A stretch of DNA of 64,000 nucleotides from Annulohypoxylon bovei var. microspora (Eukaryota > Ascomycota > Sordariomycetes > Xylariales > Hypoxylaceae): the NCBI GenBank assembly GCA_022836615.1, contig MU405358.1, forward strand, positions 28,966 through 92,965. Direction: 5' to 3'. The notes beneath the pieces are model-generated. The model was not told the DNA's origin and did not search any database. It worked only from the letters and a program-made list of their open reading frames with translations. Shown piece by piece: positions 13,701 to 26,464 of this stretch; the stretch's first letter is position 1, and the number at the start of each line of letters is the position of its first letter. The position numbers and the translations under genes were made by a program.

Positions 13701-16700
13701 AAAAAATCCTTGTTTTTTTTATGTATTAAAATATTGTGGTAATATTTATAAAACAAGGGTTTTATGCATTTTTAAGCGAAATGGGGTGAGTTTTATTAAA
13801 TTCATTTAACTTTTTTTATACCATTTTAAAACTAGGTTTAATATGTACCTTTATAAACCTTTTTCATTAAATACCCATTTAATTATAATATAAAGCTTCA
13901 TTATTTCGTTTTATTATTAAAAAATAATATTAATCGTGTTAATCCTTGGTTTCTTTGAACGTTATATATTAATGGGCCATTAAACCAATTTAAGCTTCCC
14001 ATTTATTCGTTCATAAAACGCATTATAATTAAGTTTTGGAATTATGGCCACGATTATTTACAAGGAATTAAAACAATTGTCCATCGCATTTATAAAGTTT
14101 AATTTAATTTATATATTTTGTATAATTTTAAAGCATTTTAATTTATGGTTTTCATTGCTTATAAATCACATATATACCATTTACCGCCGCCGATAAAGTT
14201 ATTTATACAATTTAAATAAAACTTTATAAAAACAATTTAAAACCACGAAATGTTAAGGCTTATAATAAGTAAAAATCTCACATTAACCAAGTAAAAATTA
14301 TATTAAAATTAGCTTTAATTTGTTTTTAAATTAAATTAAATTATATTTAATTATATTAATAATTTCAAGTGAATAACTTCCGAAAAGCTTATTTAACGTT
14401 AAATATAAAATATATTATAAACGTTATTATTTATAAAGAAAGGTTTATACGATATTTTATAAAAATTGCTTTCGTTAAAATTTAATGTAAATTTGAGTTA
14501 AATTTAAAATAACTTAAAAATGAACATTAAATCCGAGAAATTTATTATTTAAAGGTAAAAAAAAATATTAATAAATACGTCGTTATTTATATGACGAAGA
14601 AATAAGTAAAAGTATTTTAAAATTACGTTTATATTTAAATGAACTTATCATTTAAAATGGTTTATAAGCAAATTAATTTATATTTAATCGTTAAATTAAA
14701 TAAAATTATAAATAATATAATTTTAATAAACCATAAATAAAAATAATATTAATAAATTATAAAAATTAAAACGTTCACTTATATATTCTTTAATTAAGAA
14801 ATAATATAAGTATATTATTAATTATTTTACCGTTTATTTTATTAATTTAAAATAATATTAAAAACTTTAATACGTTTTAAACATATATAAGAAACGCATT
14901 AAAAGTAGGTTGGTACCTTAATTTTTACCGTTATTTTAAACATATATAAAAAGCAAGCACATGGATTAAGTTAATATTTAAAAAATATACATATAATACA
15001 TTATTTTTAAATTATCTTTAAATTATTTTTAAATTAAACATTAATCCATTTTAAGTTTAAACCTTTTAAAATCATAATAAAAACATTTATTATATATCGT
15101 GATATTTTATAAAATCCATTTATAACGTAAGTTTCATAATAAGTTTCCTTAATATAATTTAAATGCATTTTTAAATTAAATATTTAGTTCACCTTTATAA
15201 GTTCATTTATTAAAGGTAATTAACGTAACGATTAAGTTTTATTTAAATAAGTAAATTATTATAAAATTAATTTAAAATTAATTTTAAAACGAATAAAGTT
15301 AATTTTATATAAAAATTAAAAATTAATGGGAAAATAAATTATTAAATTAACTTTAAAAGGGATTATGTTAAGCTTATTTTAAAATTAACCTTGTAAATTA
15401 ATTAAATATATTAAAATATATTAATATTAATAAAAACGAGCATTTTATGATTAATAATTTTATTAAAAAATCGATTTTATTTTTAATAGTTATAAAGTTA
15501 TAAATGTTAATTTAAACCAATCTTAAAACGATTTTAAATTAATTATTATTTAATTTTCATAAATTTATTAAAAATTATGAAAAGCGGCTTGCGGTTTATA
15601 AAAAGCATGGTATTTTCCATAGGTAAAAAAACATGTCCATAAAAGCGTATTTTGTGCGTAAGATAAAAGATTGGAATAAGTTAAAATTGCTTTGTAATTA
15701 CATTATGATATATATTTGAATAACTTTTAATTAAGCATTTTAATAAATGGAAATTACCGTAAGTAAGCGGAGAAAAAGGAGCGAAATCCATTGCTTTTTT
15801 TTAATTTTTCGAATACGTTTAATAATATTAATATCGTTTTAAACCAGTTTAAGATTAGTTTAAAACCGTTATTAAAACTTAATAATTTATTATAATAAAT
15901 TAATAACATAAACTTAGCGAATAATAGCGAAGGCATCACATAAATTGAAAATGAATTTAGTACGTTTTTAAATTAATAAATGGATTTTTATAAATCATTT
16001 AATCTTAATAAATTGCAAAGGTAATTTGATTTTAACTTAATTTAAAATTAATTTATATTTATAAAGTTATTTAAATTTAAATTATTAAAATATCCGAGTT
16101 ATATAATATAAAATAATTAAAAAGATCATTTTAAATTTAATTTATAATTATTTTCGTAAAATATTAGGTTTAATTTATCCTTATTTAAAAGGCCTTTACA
16201 ATTATTATTAAGTAAATTTAAGAAAAAAATAATTTTAACATATTTCGACATTATATTATATTTAAATTAATATAAATAAAGCTATTCGGAAGTTTTTATA
16301 ATTATTAAAAATATTTTTAAAGTTAAGCTTATAAAAAAAAAGAAAAAAATAAAAAAATTACGTTAAAAAGTAATTAAAAAAAAAGCTTAAATTAAACAAA
16401 TATTAAAGGCTTATAAATTAAAGGAAAAAAAGCGAGGTTTATTTAAAAAATTAAAGTAGGAAAAATTATAAATTAGATTTAATAATATTAATATATATAA
16501 TCTTTATATAATTTTTATGAAATTTTCATATAATATTTACATATTTTTATTACGTTAAATTTATTTATGGCGTTTATAATATATATTAATTATTTTAATA
16601 ATAAATAAAAATTTAATATAATTTATACACAATTTAATAAACATATATTTATTTTTAATAAAATAACACTTTTTTAATCTTTTTTTTTATATACCCATTT

Positions 16701-18515
16701 ATTATTTTATTAAATAAATTAACTTTATATTTTATATATTTTTTAAAAACCTTTTATTAATTAAAAATAATTACTATTGTTTTTGCTTTTACTTTCGTTA
16801 TCACGGTTCTTTATAACGGTTTAAATGTTAATAAGTTAATTACTTTACATTTAAATTAAATTAAATTTAAATTGTATTAAAATTGTTTTTAAATAATGTT
16901 TTATATGTTATTTTACTTTTTATTATAAATGGAGCCTAGTTCCATATTATCGGTACATTTTTAACTTGTTTTAAAATTATTATCCATTAATTTTATATAA
17001 GTTTTATCTTAAAAATTAACCTAAGGTTTTGCCTTTTTAATATGTTCCCGTTAAAAATAATTTAAAATTAATTTTTAATTAAACTTAAATAATATTAATC
17101 CAAATTATTAATTTATTATAAGTATTTATATTTAATAATTTTTATTTAATTAATTAAATATTTAATATTAAAATTAATTTAAATGTTTCGGTAATTTTTC
17201 CTTAAATAATTATTTGAATTATAACGTATATATATGTTTTTAAATTAATTTAAAATTATATTTATTAATCCATTTATTTAATTATTTTATTATTATTAAT
17301 TTTAATTTAATTTATAATTAAATGTTCTAAAACGTTAATATAATTTATATTATTAATAAAAACTTTTAATTATTTAATAATTTTATATTAATTTTATTTA
17401 ATTATAATAATATTTATATATTATGTATAATAATTAAAGTAAATAAAGTTTAAAATTATTTTAAAATTAAATTAAAAATAATTTTTTAATTATCCTTTAT
17501 TAAATTCATGGTTTAATTAATCGTATAAAAATAATAATAATTAATATGTGAATATATTTAATTAATATTTAAGTTAATTTAAAATTATATTAATTTTTAT
17601 TTAAAGTTATATGTTGGTTTATTATTATTAATAAATAACATCGGTTTTATTTTATTTAAAAGTTTAAATATAAAAATTATAAATTAATTTTTAATTAAAT
17701 TAATTATAAATTAATAATTTAACTTTTTCTTTTTTTATTTATTTTGTTATGGAATGTAAACTTATAATGTAAGTTTATATTAAAATTATGTCGAAATTAT
17801 ATTTAAATTAATATTTACAAATAATACAATAATAAGTTTCATAATTATTTTAGTTAATATTTTTTATAATTTATAAGTTATTTTATAATATTTTATATTA
17901 TATTAAAACCATATTTAAATTAATATGGATTACCTTTTAAAAAAAATATTTTAATTATTATAAATTAACTTTACAATGCTTTTTATATTAATTTACTAGT
18001 TTTTATACCCTTAATTTATACAATTAAAAAACATTTTTTTCATTTTTTACTTTCGCATTAAATTAAATAAAGGTTAACCTTAAATTTTTATAATAATAAT
18101 GTTATATATAATGTTTTTAATTATTTAAGGTTATTTAAACAATTATAATAAAAGAAAATATTTACATAAAAAATTATCTTAATATAACTTTCATTTAAAA
18201 ATTTTTCCTTAAATTTTCCCACTTTGTTACCACCGCCATATACATAAAATAATCTAATAAATCCGATATTTATTTATTTACTTTTAAATTAATTTAAGAA
18301 TTATTTTTTTTATTTACTTTAAAACTCCCCCCCTTAAACGCTTTAAAACCTTAGTATTATATTTACTTTAATTTTATTTTAAATTAAACTTTAATTTATT
18401 ATGTAAAATTTATTTACATTTTTTCGATTTTTTTTATAAAGAATTAATGAATCTTTTAATTTAAATAAATTATTTTAATTATAATTATAAATTATTAATA
18501 ATATAAATAAAAAAA

Positions 18516-18590
18516 AAGATAAAGAAATAAATAAAGAAATAAATAAAGAAATAAATAAAGAGATAAATAAAGAAATAAATAAAAAAAGAA
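18516..18590. repeat. 12-bp (AAAGAAATAAAT)n tandem repeat
   Basis: About six head-to-tail copies of AAAGAAATAAAT, nearly perfect (one AGAG variant), inside the AT-rich block. The near identity contrasts with the decayed repeats around it and suggests recent slippage. Confidence 0.8.
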
Positions 18591-19620
18591 GTGAAATTAA
18601 ATTAAAATTAAACTTAAATTAAATTCTTTTAAAACTTCCTTTAAATTATAAATATAAAAATGAATTTAAATATAGAAAATCGAAGTATAACGAATTTAAA
18701 GGAAATTAATTTTAAATTATTTTTTTTTTAAATTTAAAATTTAAATAATAAGTTTTAATAAATTTTATTTAATAAGGTAATTTATTTTTTATTAATAATT
18801 TATAAATAAGTTAAATATGTTTTTGTTTCGTATTAACTTTTTTAATTATAAACATAAAGATTTTACACCTTTATATTAAAGATAATATATAAATAAAAAT
18901 TCATTCATAAAATAATTTAAAATTATTTTAAAAACTAATATATAATTTAAATTAATACTATTATTCCCGCTTTTTTAAAAACATTTAATTAAATTAATAT
19001 TAATTTCTTTTAATTTAATTTTTTTTTAAATTTTTATTAATATTATATTTAAAAAACTTAAGTTAAAAATGAAGGCAATAAAAATTATAAAAATAAAAAT
19101 AATAAATTTATTTTTAAAATAATTTTAAATTACATTAACATTAAACTTAAATTAATTAATATTTCCCATAATTTTAATTATAATATAAAATTAATTTTTA
19201 TTTTATTTAAATGTAAATATTTAATTTATATTTATTTAAATTTAATTAAGTTTAATATAATTTTAAATAACGAACGTTTTTAAAAATTACAATTTTAATT
19301 ATAATAATTTTTTTTTTTTTAAAACGTTTAATAGAAAAATATTATATTAGTTTTATAATTATTTATAATATAAAATATTAATATAAATTAAAAATTATAT
19401 TTATATAATTAATTTAATTAAATTTATTATAAATATTAATTATATTATGAAATGAATGAGTTTAAATTATTTTAAAATTTTATTTAATTCTTGCGATTAA
19501 TTATGAAATAATATTATATTAAAACCGAACTTGGTATAATTTTAATATAGTTTTAATATAATCTTAATATGATCTTTAAATTAATAATTATATTACGTGA
19601 TTAAATAGCTTAAAAATTAA

Positions 19621-19682
19621 GAGGTGGTCCGAGCTAATCGCCGAGAGGTGGTCCGAGCTAGTCGACGAGGTGGTCCGAGCTA
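19621..19682 (+). repeat. Boundary tandem repeat, three units
   Basis: Three copies of GAGGTGGTCCGAGCTA start at 19,621, 19,645 and 19,667, separated by 6-8 bp spacers such as GTCGAC. The array sits exactly where DNA of very high AT content gives way to normal composition. I know no element with this unit; its position suggests a junction or element end. Confidence 0.8.
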
Positions 19683-20012
19683 TGAGCCCATATTATACAT
19701 GACTTAAACCGCACTTTCTTATGTCGGGAATATGTTTCAATGCACACCACGGTTTCTTTATATATGCATCTTGACGGCTGCCTATACGGCGACCAATCAT
19801 GAGGCCTCCGTTCAGCGTTCCGGAGGGGAGATGTGATCATTATGCAGGTGACCGGTCGCCAAATCTGACTGATATCAGATTTGAGAAACGACAGAATGAC
19901 TTCTTTCACGATCAATGAAAGATGATACATAAATGGGCAGCTAGAAGAACAACCGGGGATTGATGTCCATGGCCTGACAAGTTTGACTTCATGGCAATCT
20001 CGAGCTCCGGAT

Positions 20013-22337
20013 ATGGCAAAAACTACGTCTCGTGACCCAGCTATAATATGCGCCGAAAGAATTGCGGCTCTGCATTTTCTTCATCATGTTCCTGTTGAGC
20101 CGTCTTCCAACCCAGTGACGAAGGTTCAAAGTCGATCGGCAGGTTACACTTTGCCTTTTGAGAAGGAGCGCGATCTTGCTGGTACGCTCGCTTTTCTTGC
20201 GTACCACAAGGTCGATGTCAATCACATCCCAGCTCTTTGCATCGAAGAAGGCCCCGATGCGACATATATAAACGTCTTGCTCGCCATTAATAAGTTTGAG
20301 TATGATGAAGGACGGCAAATTCTTGAAGAATTGAAGAATTGGTTTGATGAGATCTTCTCTCTCTTAGATCAAGACTATGGTACTATACCCGAGCCAGCAG
20401 ATGTCTTGCATTCTTTTGCTGATAGTGTCGGACTAGCTAGCTCATCTCATATAGAGAATGATGTGTTCAAGGTTATCATCTCTATGTGCAGAGTGCGTAT
20501 CCTTCACCGTTTACGCCTTGAGGGTCGGCTCGCCCAGAAGCAATCGATCAAAAATGCTCTTCAGACAGCTTTTGACTACTTCAGACATGAAGGGCGAGGA
20601 AATATAATAAAGAGCAAAAAGCTTTTACCTACGCTAAAACGGTTCATCGAAAGGGCGAGGGAAGTTTTAAGATTGACCGACTCTTGGATTAATCACCGGA
20701 CAGACTTGGAGTTGGAGGAGCTTGTGGAAGGTATTCGTCGCCTCCGACAAGTGGAAAGCCTAGAGGCCCTAATCGAGAATATACCCGACAACATCATGCA
20801 TCCCAACTTGAGAGACTCTCTTTTGAACATGATCAGCAAAGTCGCAAGGTATCGCGAAGCAGCCAGGTTCCTATACCGCATCAGCAAGAAGATCCCCCTC
20901 GCGCGAAAAATGCGCGCCGTAATCGTCCAGTGGCCCCAAAACGCATTCGCCAAGTCCACCAAGTCCATCAACAGCCAATACGCCCCTAACCTCAACACCA
21001 CCGTCTCGCTAATCGAGGGGCTCAAGAACCGCGAAAGAAACCTGGCAGACATCTGCCGCCTCCTGAACAGCGACGAAAAGGCCGAGAGCCGCAAGCTGAC
21101 GCGCGAGGAGGCCAGCGACCGGTTCGCCGCGCAGGCGCGCAGGACCCTGCGGGAGGCCAAGATCCACGCCGAGATCCAGCTCCTGTACTACTGCGAGCTG
21201 AACATCCCGCACTCGCGGCTGCCGCGCGTCGTGTGCTCGAGCAAGGACGCGTGCTGGCTGTGCAACGAGTTCATCCTGCTGTACGAGAAGATGCACACGC
21301 CGAGCTCGCACGGGCGCATATACCCCGGCTGGCGGCTGCCGGCCCTGCGCGACGACGACCTGGCCAGGAGGTACAACCAGCGGCTGCAGGGGAGCCTGAG
21401 GAGCAGCTTGAAGACGCTGTTCGCGCGCAGGAAGAGGACCGTGTACCCGTACCCCAACGAGAGCACGCTGCTGGCGTTGGATCTGTCGGACTCGACGCTC
21501 TCGAGCGTGTCGCTGCCCCTGGATGATGGCAAGGGTAAGGGCGTGCGGGAGGTGGTTCGCGAGCTGGTTCTTGAGGCTGAGGGGCTGTCTACAGGTGACC
21601 TGGCACTTGCGAGAGGCGTCGAAGGCAAGGAAGATGTCGCAAAAGTAGAGGAGGTTGAAGAGGTGAAGAAGGTATATGAGATAGAAGTGGGAAAGGGGGT
21701 GCAGGAAATAAAAGGGGTAGAGGATGTGAGGGACGAAGAAGGAAGGGGGCTGCGCGTGAAGGAGGTGGAGCAAGTGCGAAACATGAATAACTTAGGAGAG
21801 GAGGAAGTAAGGGAAGATGAAGCACAGGAATCGCAAAACGTAAAAGAGACGGAGGAGGCAAGAAAGGAGGTAGGCGAGGTTCAGAACGGCGAGGAAGTGG
21901 AAGAAACGACACCGACAGCTGCTACAGCTAATGGGGAAGTGACCGGCAACTTCTCAGAACGCTGGAGTAGCGGGTGTAGTTCGAGCTCCTCCGAGGGGAA
22001 CCTGACGCTCGAACTCGGCGAGGTGAAATCCAAGAAGATCTGGATGGGAAGGTCTACCCCGCTGTATAAGGCAGCGTCTCTGCTAGACATACAGGTCAAA
22101 TATGCCAAAAGTACGAGCTCGGATACACCAGACAACCTCCACAAGAAGCTATCATATTCTCTTGAGCGACTAGGGCCCGAGGACGTGGCGAAGCTGCAGG
22201 ATAGGGGGGTGGTTCCGATTGCTAGCGCGGGCTTGCCTAGCCATTGGGTGGAAGATAGCACGGACGAGGAGGGTTGCATCTACATCACTAACGGCAATGC
22301 TGTAGTAAAACTTTCCTTGCGGCCAATACTAGAATAA
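20013..22337 (+). CDS. OTT_1508-like deaminase-fold protein
   Basis: The open frame encodes 774 aa from the first in-frame ATG at 20,013. The frame is open back to 19,926 but has no earlier ATG, so an upstream exon is possible. Residues 385-387 are His-Ala-Glu and residues 414-417 are Cys-Trp-Leu-Cys, with another Cys at 408. HAE plus CxxC is the zinc-binding and proton-shuttle signature of the cytidine-deaminase fold, and this spacing with its surroundings resembles the fungal OTT_1508-like deaminase family. Members are predicted to act on nucleic acids or nucleotides; the substrate is unknown. The N-terminal 370 residues are helical and unassigned. About residues 500-640 form a Glu/Val/Lys-rich low-complexity, possibly coiled-coil tract, followed by a Ser-rich linker and a conserved-looking C-terminal end. 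GC content rises sharply in the deaminase core (20,900-21,560). It is the first gene beside the left AT-rich block. Family assignment is from motifs only. Confidence 0.75.
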   Translation: MAKTTSRDPAIICAERIAALHFLHHVPVEPSSNPVTKVQSRSAGYTLPFEKERDLAGTLAFLAYHKVDVNHIPALCIEEGPDATYINVLLAINKFEYDEGRQILEELKNWFDEIFSLLDQDYGTIPEPADVLHSFADSVGLASSSHIENDVFKVIISMCRVRILHRLRLEGRLAQKQSIKNALQTAFDYFRHEGRGNIIKSKKLLPTLKRFIERAREVLRLTDSWINHRTDLELEELVEGIRRLRQVESLEALIENIPDNIMHPNLRDSLLNMISKVARYREAARFLYRISKKIPLARKMRAVIVQWPQNAFAKSTKSINSQYAPNLNTTVSLIEGLKNRERNLADICRLLNSDEKAESRKLTREEASDRFAAQARRTLREAKIHAEIQLLYYCELNIPHSRLPRVVCSSKDACWLCNEFILLYEKMHTPSSHGRIYPGWRLPALRDDDLARRYNQRLQGSLRSSLKTLFARRKRTVYPYPNESTLLALDLSDSTLSSVSLPLDDGKGKGVREVVRELVLEAEGLSTGDLALARGVEGKEDVAKVEEVEEVKKVYEIEVGKGVQEIKGVEDVRDEEGRGLRVKEVEQVRNMNNLGEEEVREDEAQESQNVKETEEARKEVGEVQNGEEVEETTPTAATANGEVTGNFSERWSSGCSSSSSEGNLTLELGEVKSKKIWMGRSTPLYKAASLLDIQVKYAKSTSSDTPDNLHKKLSYSLERLGPEDVAKLQDRGVVPIASAGLPSHWVEDSTDEEGCIYITNGNAVVKLSLRPILE

Positions 22338-23153
22338 CATTCTAGTGACTAAACCCGGCTAGGGCGATGGGTATGAATGAAGCTGTATAATACCTCAGCC
22401 AGCAAGCCAGTTAGCCTATCCACAATAATGATTTAGTTAGAAACTAAGGGTAGTTATATAAGGTATAATCAAGAATCGAAACATGGGTAACTTCTCTTAT
22501 TATTACGCGTCTCGCTATGGTGGGCCTTTTATCCATGAAAAATTTATCACAACTTGCAATTAATAAGACGGAAGAAGACTGATAGTTTTGCATTTTAACA
22601 ATATTAAGACTACCATTGGCATGCACAACCTCACCCCTCTTCACTATACTGGACAGTTAGTCAAGAGCAAGTATAACAGTCCATTGGCGCAGCAGAGTCT
22701 ATAATATCATCCCTTTCTTTACTCTTCTCTCGTCTCGAAGTCTAAATCAAGACCAATCCTGCGCTTTCTTTTCTCGATGCCCTCTACTCATCCATTTATT
22801 TCAAATCGCCAGCCGACGTCCATACTCCACCAATTCGATCCCATCCCCTAGCCTAGGTTAAAAGGGCTAGTAGTAGTACCTAAATGTATGTAGTTGAATA
22901 ATATGTCGCCGAAATACACGTATTGATATGATATACACACAGTATATCGTGATTACCATTGTTGAACCATAGTTGCCAAAAACAAACGACTTAGCTCTAA
23001 GAAGAGTTGGTGAAACTCTATGCTGCTGTGATCTACGTGTTGAAAAGGCCCCCGTAAATCCCGTACGCCTTTATTTTCCATCATGTTGAAAAATGGATAA
23101 CCCTATGCGCTACGCCGGAAAGATGCAGGGGGGCGTTTTTGAAAAAAAAACTT
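22338..23153. other. Convergent intergenic region
   Basis: Lies between the 3' ends of the deaminase gene (+) and GCV2 (-). Only short frames without family resemblance are present. It presumably holds both 3' UTRs. Confidence 0.6.
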
Positions 23154-26100
23154 TTAGGAAGTAGTAGTATCTTCGACCGGCGGACATGTGCAGAAGAGGT
23201 TGAGGTCGCCGTAGGCTTGATACCTTGGTTAGCAAATTCATTCGCAATAAAAACGTAGCACATTTAAGACTTACTGTCATCTATCCTCGTGACAGTCGGC
23301 CAGAACTTCTTCTCCTTGAGCCACGGCAGCGGGTAAGCGGCCTTCTCACGCGAGTAAACTCTCTCCCACTTGCCGCCCTCACCACCATCGCCCGCGATTA
23401 GATCTTGCATCGTGTGCGGCGACATCTTGAGGACATTGCCCTCACGTGGGACCTTGCCTTCTTCAATCTCGCGGATCTCCCCGCGGATGCTGATTAGCGC
23501 ATCGATAAAGCGGTCGAGTTCCTCCTTGCTCTCGCTCTCAGTCGGTTCGATCATCAGCGTGTTAGCGACGGGCCAGCTCATTGTTGGTGCGTGAAATCCG
23601 TAGTCTTGCAGGCGCTTAGCAATGTCGATGGCCTCAACGCCGGCGCTCTTGCTGAAAGGTCGCGCGTCAAGGATAAACTCATGCGCGCAACGACCGTTCT
23701 CATTCACGTACAGAATCTGATAGTGAGGCTTGAGACGGGAGAGGATGTAGTTAGCATTGAGAAGCGTAATCTCAGTGGCACGAGTGAGACCCTCAGACCC
23801 TATAAGTAAGGTTAGCTAATCCACTAAATTGTTGAAATAGTGATGAAAGAATTAGAAAAAGAAGAGGCAGTTGAAATGCTTACCCATTAGACTGTTATAT
23901 GCCCAGCTGATGAGGTTGATGCTGGCACTACCATGTTTTGCGCTGCTCACTGCGTAACCACCGGGCGTCGTCTCATCCGCTGGATCACGGGGTAAGAAGG
24001 TCGAAAGATGCTTCTTCACACAAATGGGTCCTACACCGGGTCCACCCCCACCGTGGGGGATGCAGAAAGTCTTGTGAAGATTGAGATGACATACATCAGC
24101 GCCGATCTCTCCGGGGGAGCAGAGTCCGATCTGCGCGTTCATGTTTGCACCATCCATGTAGACCAATCCGCCGTGTTCATGAACAAGCCGACATGCCTTC
24201 TTGATCCCAGGCTCGAACACACCAAACGTGCTAGGGTAAGTAACCATGATAGCACCGAGCTCGTCTTGGTGTTTCTTACATTTTTCCTCGAGATCTACTA
24301 AGTCGAGGTTACCCGTAGCCGTATCACACTTGATCGGCACTACTCGCATGCCAGCCATGGCGGCAGAGGCAGGGTTCGTGCCGTGGGCAGAGACGGGTAT
24401 GAGACAGATATCCCGTTTCTTTCCACCGTCTTCACGTTCTTTATGGTAGTCCCTAATAGCTCGCAGGCCAGCAAATTCGCCTTGGGCTCCCGAGTTGGGT
24501 TGGAGAGAGACAGAGTACATTCCGGTTATCCTAACCAACTGTATCTTGAACTGCTCTAGGATGCTAATATAGGCTGAAAAATGCCGGGTTGGGGCATGCG
24601 GGTGTATCCGAGAAAATTCAGGTAGAGTGATAAGTGACATTTCCGTGGTTCCATTGAGCTTCATGGTGCATGAGCCAAGTGGAATCATGGAGTGAACAAG
24701 AGATAGATCTTTAGACTGCAAGTGGTAGATATATCGAAGCAATTCTGTCTCGGAATGGTGTGTGTTGAAGACAGGATGTGTCAGGAAGCTAGAAGTTCGT
24801 CGAAGGGCCTCGGGAATGTTCAACGAAGCGGTCTGCGTACGGAGTATCTGAAGAATGGTGGGCATCCCATCTCTGGGTGCTTTTTTATCGCCGAGGGTTC
24901 GTTCAAATATTGCATAGATATTGGCTAAGTCACTTAAAGATGTTGTTTCGTCGACCGAAATACCAATCTGCCTTTCGCCGATCTTGCGAAAATACACCCC
25001 TCGGTGATCTGCGAGCGTTTGTAGGCGAACCTGATTGTCGTTAGATCCTACGTCGACAATGACTGTGTCGAAAAGAACCCTGCCATCACTAGACTTGCTC
25101 TTCTGAGTTGTGCAGTTATTCCTTTCGACAATAGCTTGAATAACTCTTGCTCCACGGATGACTCGTTCAGCAATTGCTTTGAGTCCTTCAGGGCCGTGGT
25201 AAATTGCATATAGAGCGCTCATATTGGCTAACAACGCCTGCGATGTACACACATTGCTAGTTGCTTTCTCTCTTCGAATGTGTTGTTCTCGAGTCTGCAG
25301 AGCTAGTCGGTATGCCTTATCACCAAGTCGATCCTTAGAAAGTCCGACCAGTCGTCCAGGCATTTTTCTCTTGTGTTTATCCTGAACGGCAAAGAATGCA
25401 GCATGTGGACCTCCGAATCCCATCGGCACACCAAATCTTTGGGCACTTCCAAACGAAATGTCTGCTCCCCACTCCCCAGGGGGTTTGAGCATAGTCAAAG
25501 CTAGGAGATCCGTAGCAACGCTGAGAAGAGCACCCTGTTTATGCACTAGTTCGACTAGGGGTTCGAAATTATCAACATGGCCATAAGTGTCGGGATATTG
25601 AACCATGACGCCAACCAAGTCATCACCAAGGTTCTCAATTTCGGCATGGGAGTCATCCTTTGATAGATCCAATTCCAGGATCCTAATACCAAAGCCATCA
25701 GCACGCCCACGCAGGACCGAGATAGTTTGCGGGTGAAGAGAGGTGGAGACGATAAAGGTCTTCCCTTCTCTCTTGGCCCTCGAGGTCGATAGTGCATTCA
25801 TAGAGAGGGTCATAGCTTCGGCGGCGGCCGTTCCTTCGTCTAGGAGACTAGCATTGGCTATAGGAAGTGCTGTAAGGTCTGTGACCATGGTCTGAAAGTT
25901 GAGCAAAGATTCTAAACGACCCTGGCTGATTTCCGGCTGGTAGGGAGTGTAACTTGTGTACCAAGCCGGGTTTTCCAAAACATTCCGCTGGATGACGGCC
26001 GGAGTATGAGTTCCATAGTATCCTTGACCGAGGAAGCTCTTCATTATGCGGATAGGGGCCCGGTACTTATCAACCACCTCCTTCAGACGCGATTCGCTTA

Positions 26101-26464
26101 GTGCGCCCATCCGGATACGTCTATCAGGCCATAACAATATATCAGGTGGAATGACTTGTTTAACGAATTCATCTATACTTGCAGCAGGAGGAGATAAGGC
26201 CTTGAGCATTTCGACTATATCGGCTTCATCGGGGCCGATATGGCGACGGGGGAAAGTGTCCAATTCAGCATAATTCGTCCACTTTGCTTCGTCAATGGTC
26301 GCGAATGACCTTCGCTGTGTAGCTGCGGCTACGGCCTTATACGTACAGCGATTACATACCCACGGGGCCAGAGGATGTAGCCGAGAGCTTAAGGAAGATG
26401 AAGCTCGTAACCGGGCTGCTGATTGGCCTAGATGGCGAGACACGGCCCTTGAGAAGTGAGCCAT
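23154..26464 (-). CDS. GCV2: Glycine decarboxylase P-protein (mitochondrial)
   Basis: The PLP-dependent P-protein of the mitochondrial glycine cleavage system decarboxylates glycine and passes the aminomethyl group to the H-protein lipoyl arm. Exons by eye: 26,464-23,884; 23,799-23,275; 23,215-23,154, joined by introns with GTAAGC/TAG and GTAAGT/AAG ends; frame and family sequence continue through both. The product is about 1,055 aa, the usual size. The start at 26,464 gives an Arg/Ser-rich, acid-poor mitochondrial presequence (MAHFSRAVSRHLGQ...); an in-frame ATG at 26,539 would add 25 residues. The PLP lysine is K798 in NLHKTFCIPHGGGGPGVGP, with the Gly-rich loop intact. The C-terminal exon encodes the conserved YGDLNLFCTCPP end. 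The 5' end faces the Tom5 gene across a 971-bp gap. Nothing suggests inactivation. Confidence 0.96.

Larger units (their letters stand above)
1..19619. other. AT-rich, gene-free RIP-type block (left)
   Basis: Apart from the two G-rich repeat copies near 0.07-1.3 kb and 5.0-6.0 kb, this stretch is made almost entirely of A and T with scattered CG, and every frame is dense with TAA stops. No protein gene can be supported. Extreme AT content, loss of CpA/TpG and preserved faint repeat structure are the known outcome of repeat-induced point mutation in Pezizomycotina; that RIP is the cause here is inference. Several tandem repeats inside are listed separately. The block ends abruptly at about 19,619. 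The longest open frame (9,143-9,577) resembles no family I know. Confidence 0.85.

Noticed and set aside
21009..21784. Long GC-rich antisense frames over the deaminase gene
   Set aside because: They are shadows of a GC-rich coding region; the sense frame has the recognisable deaminase motifs.
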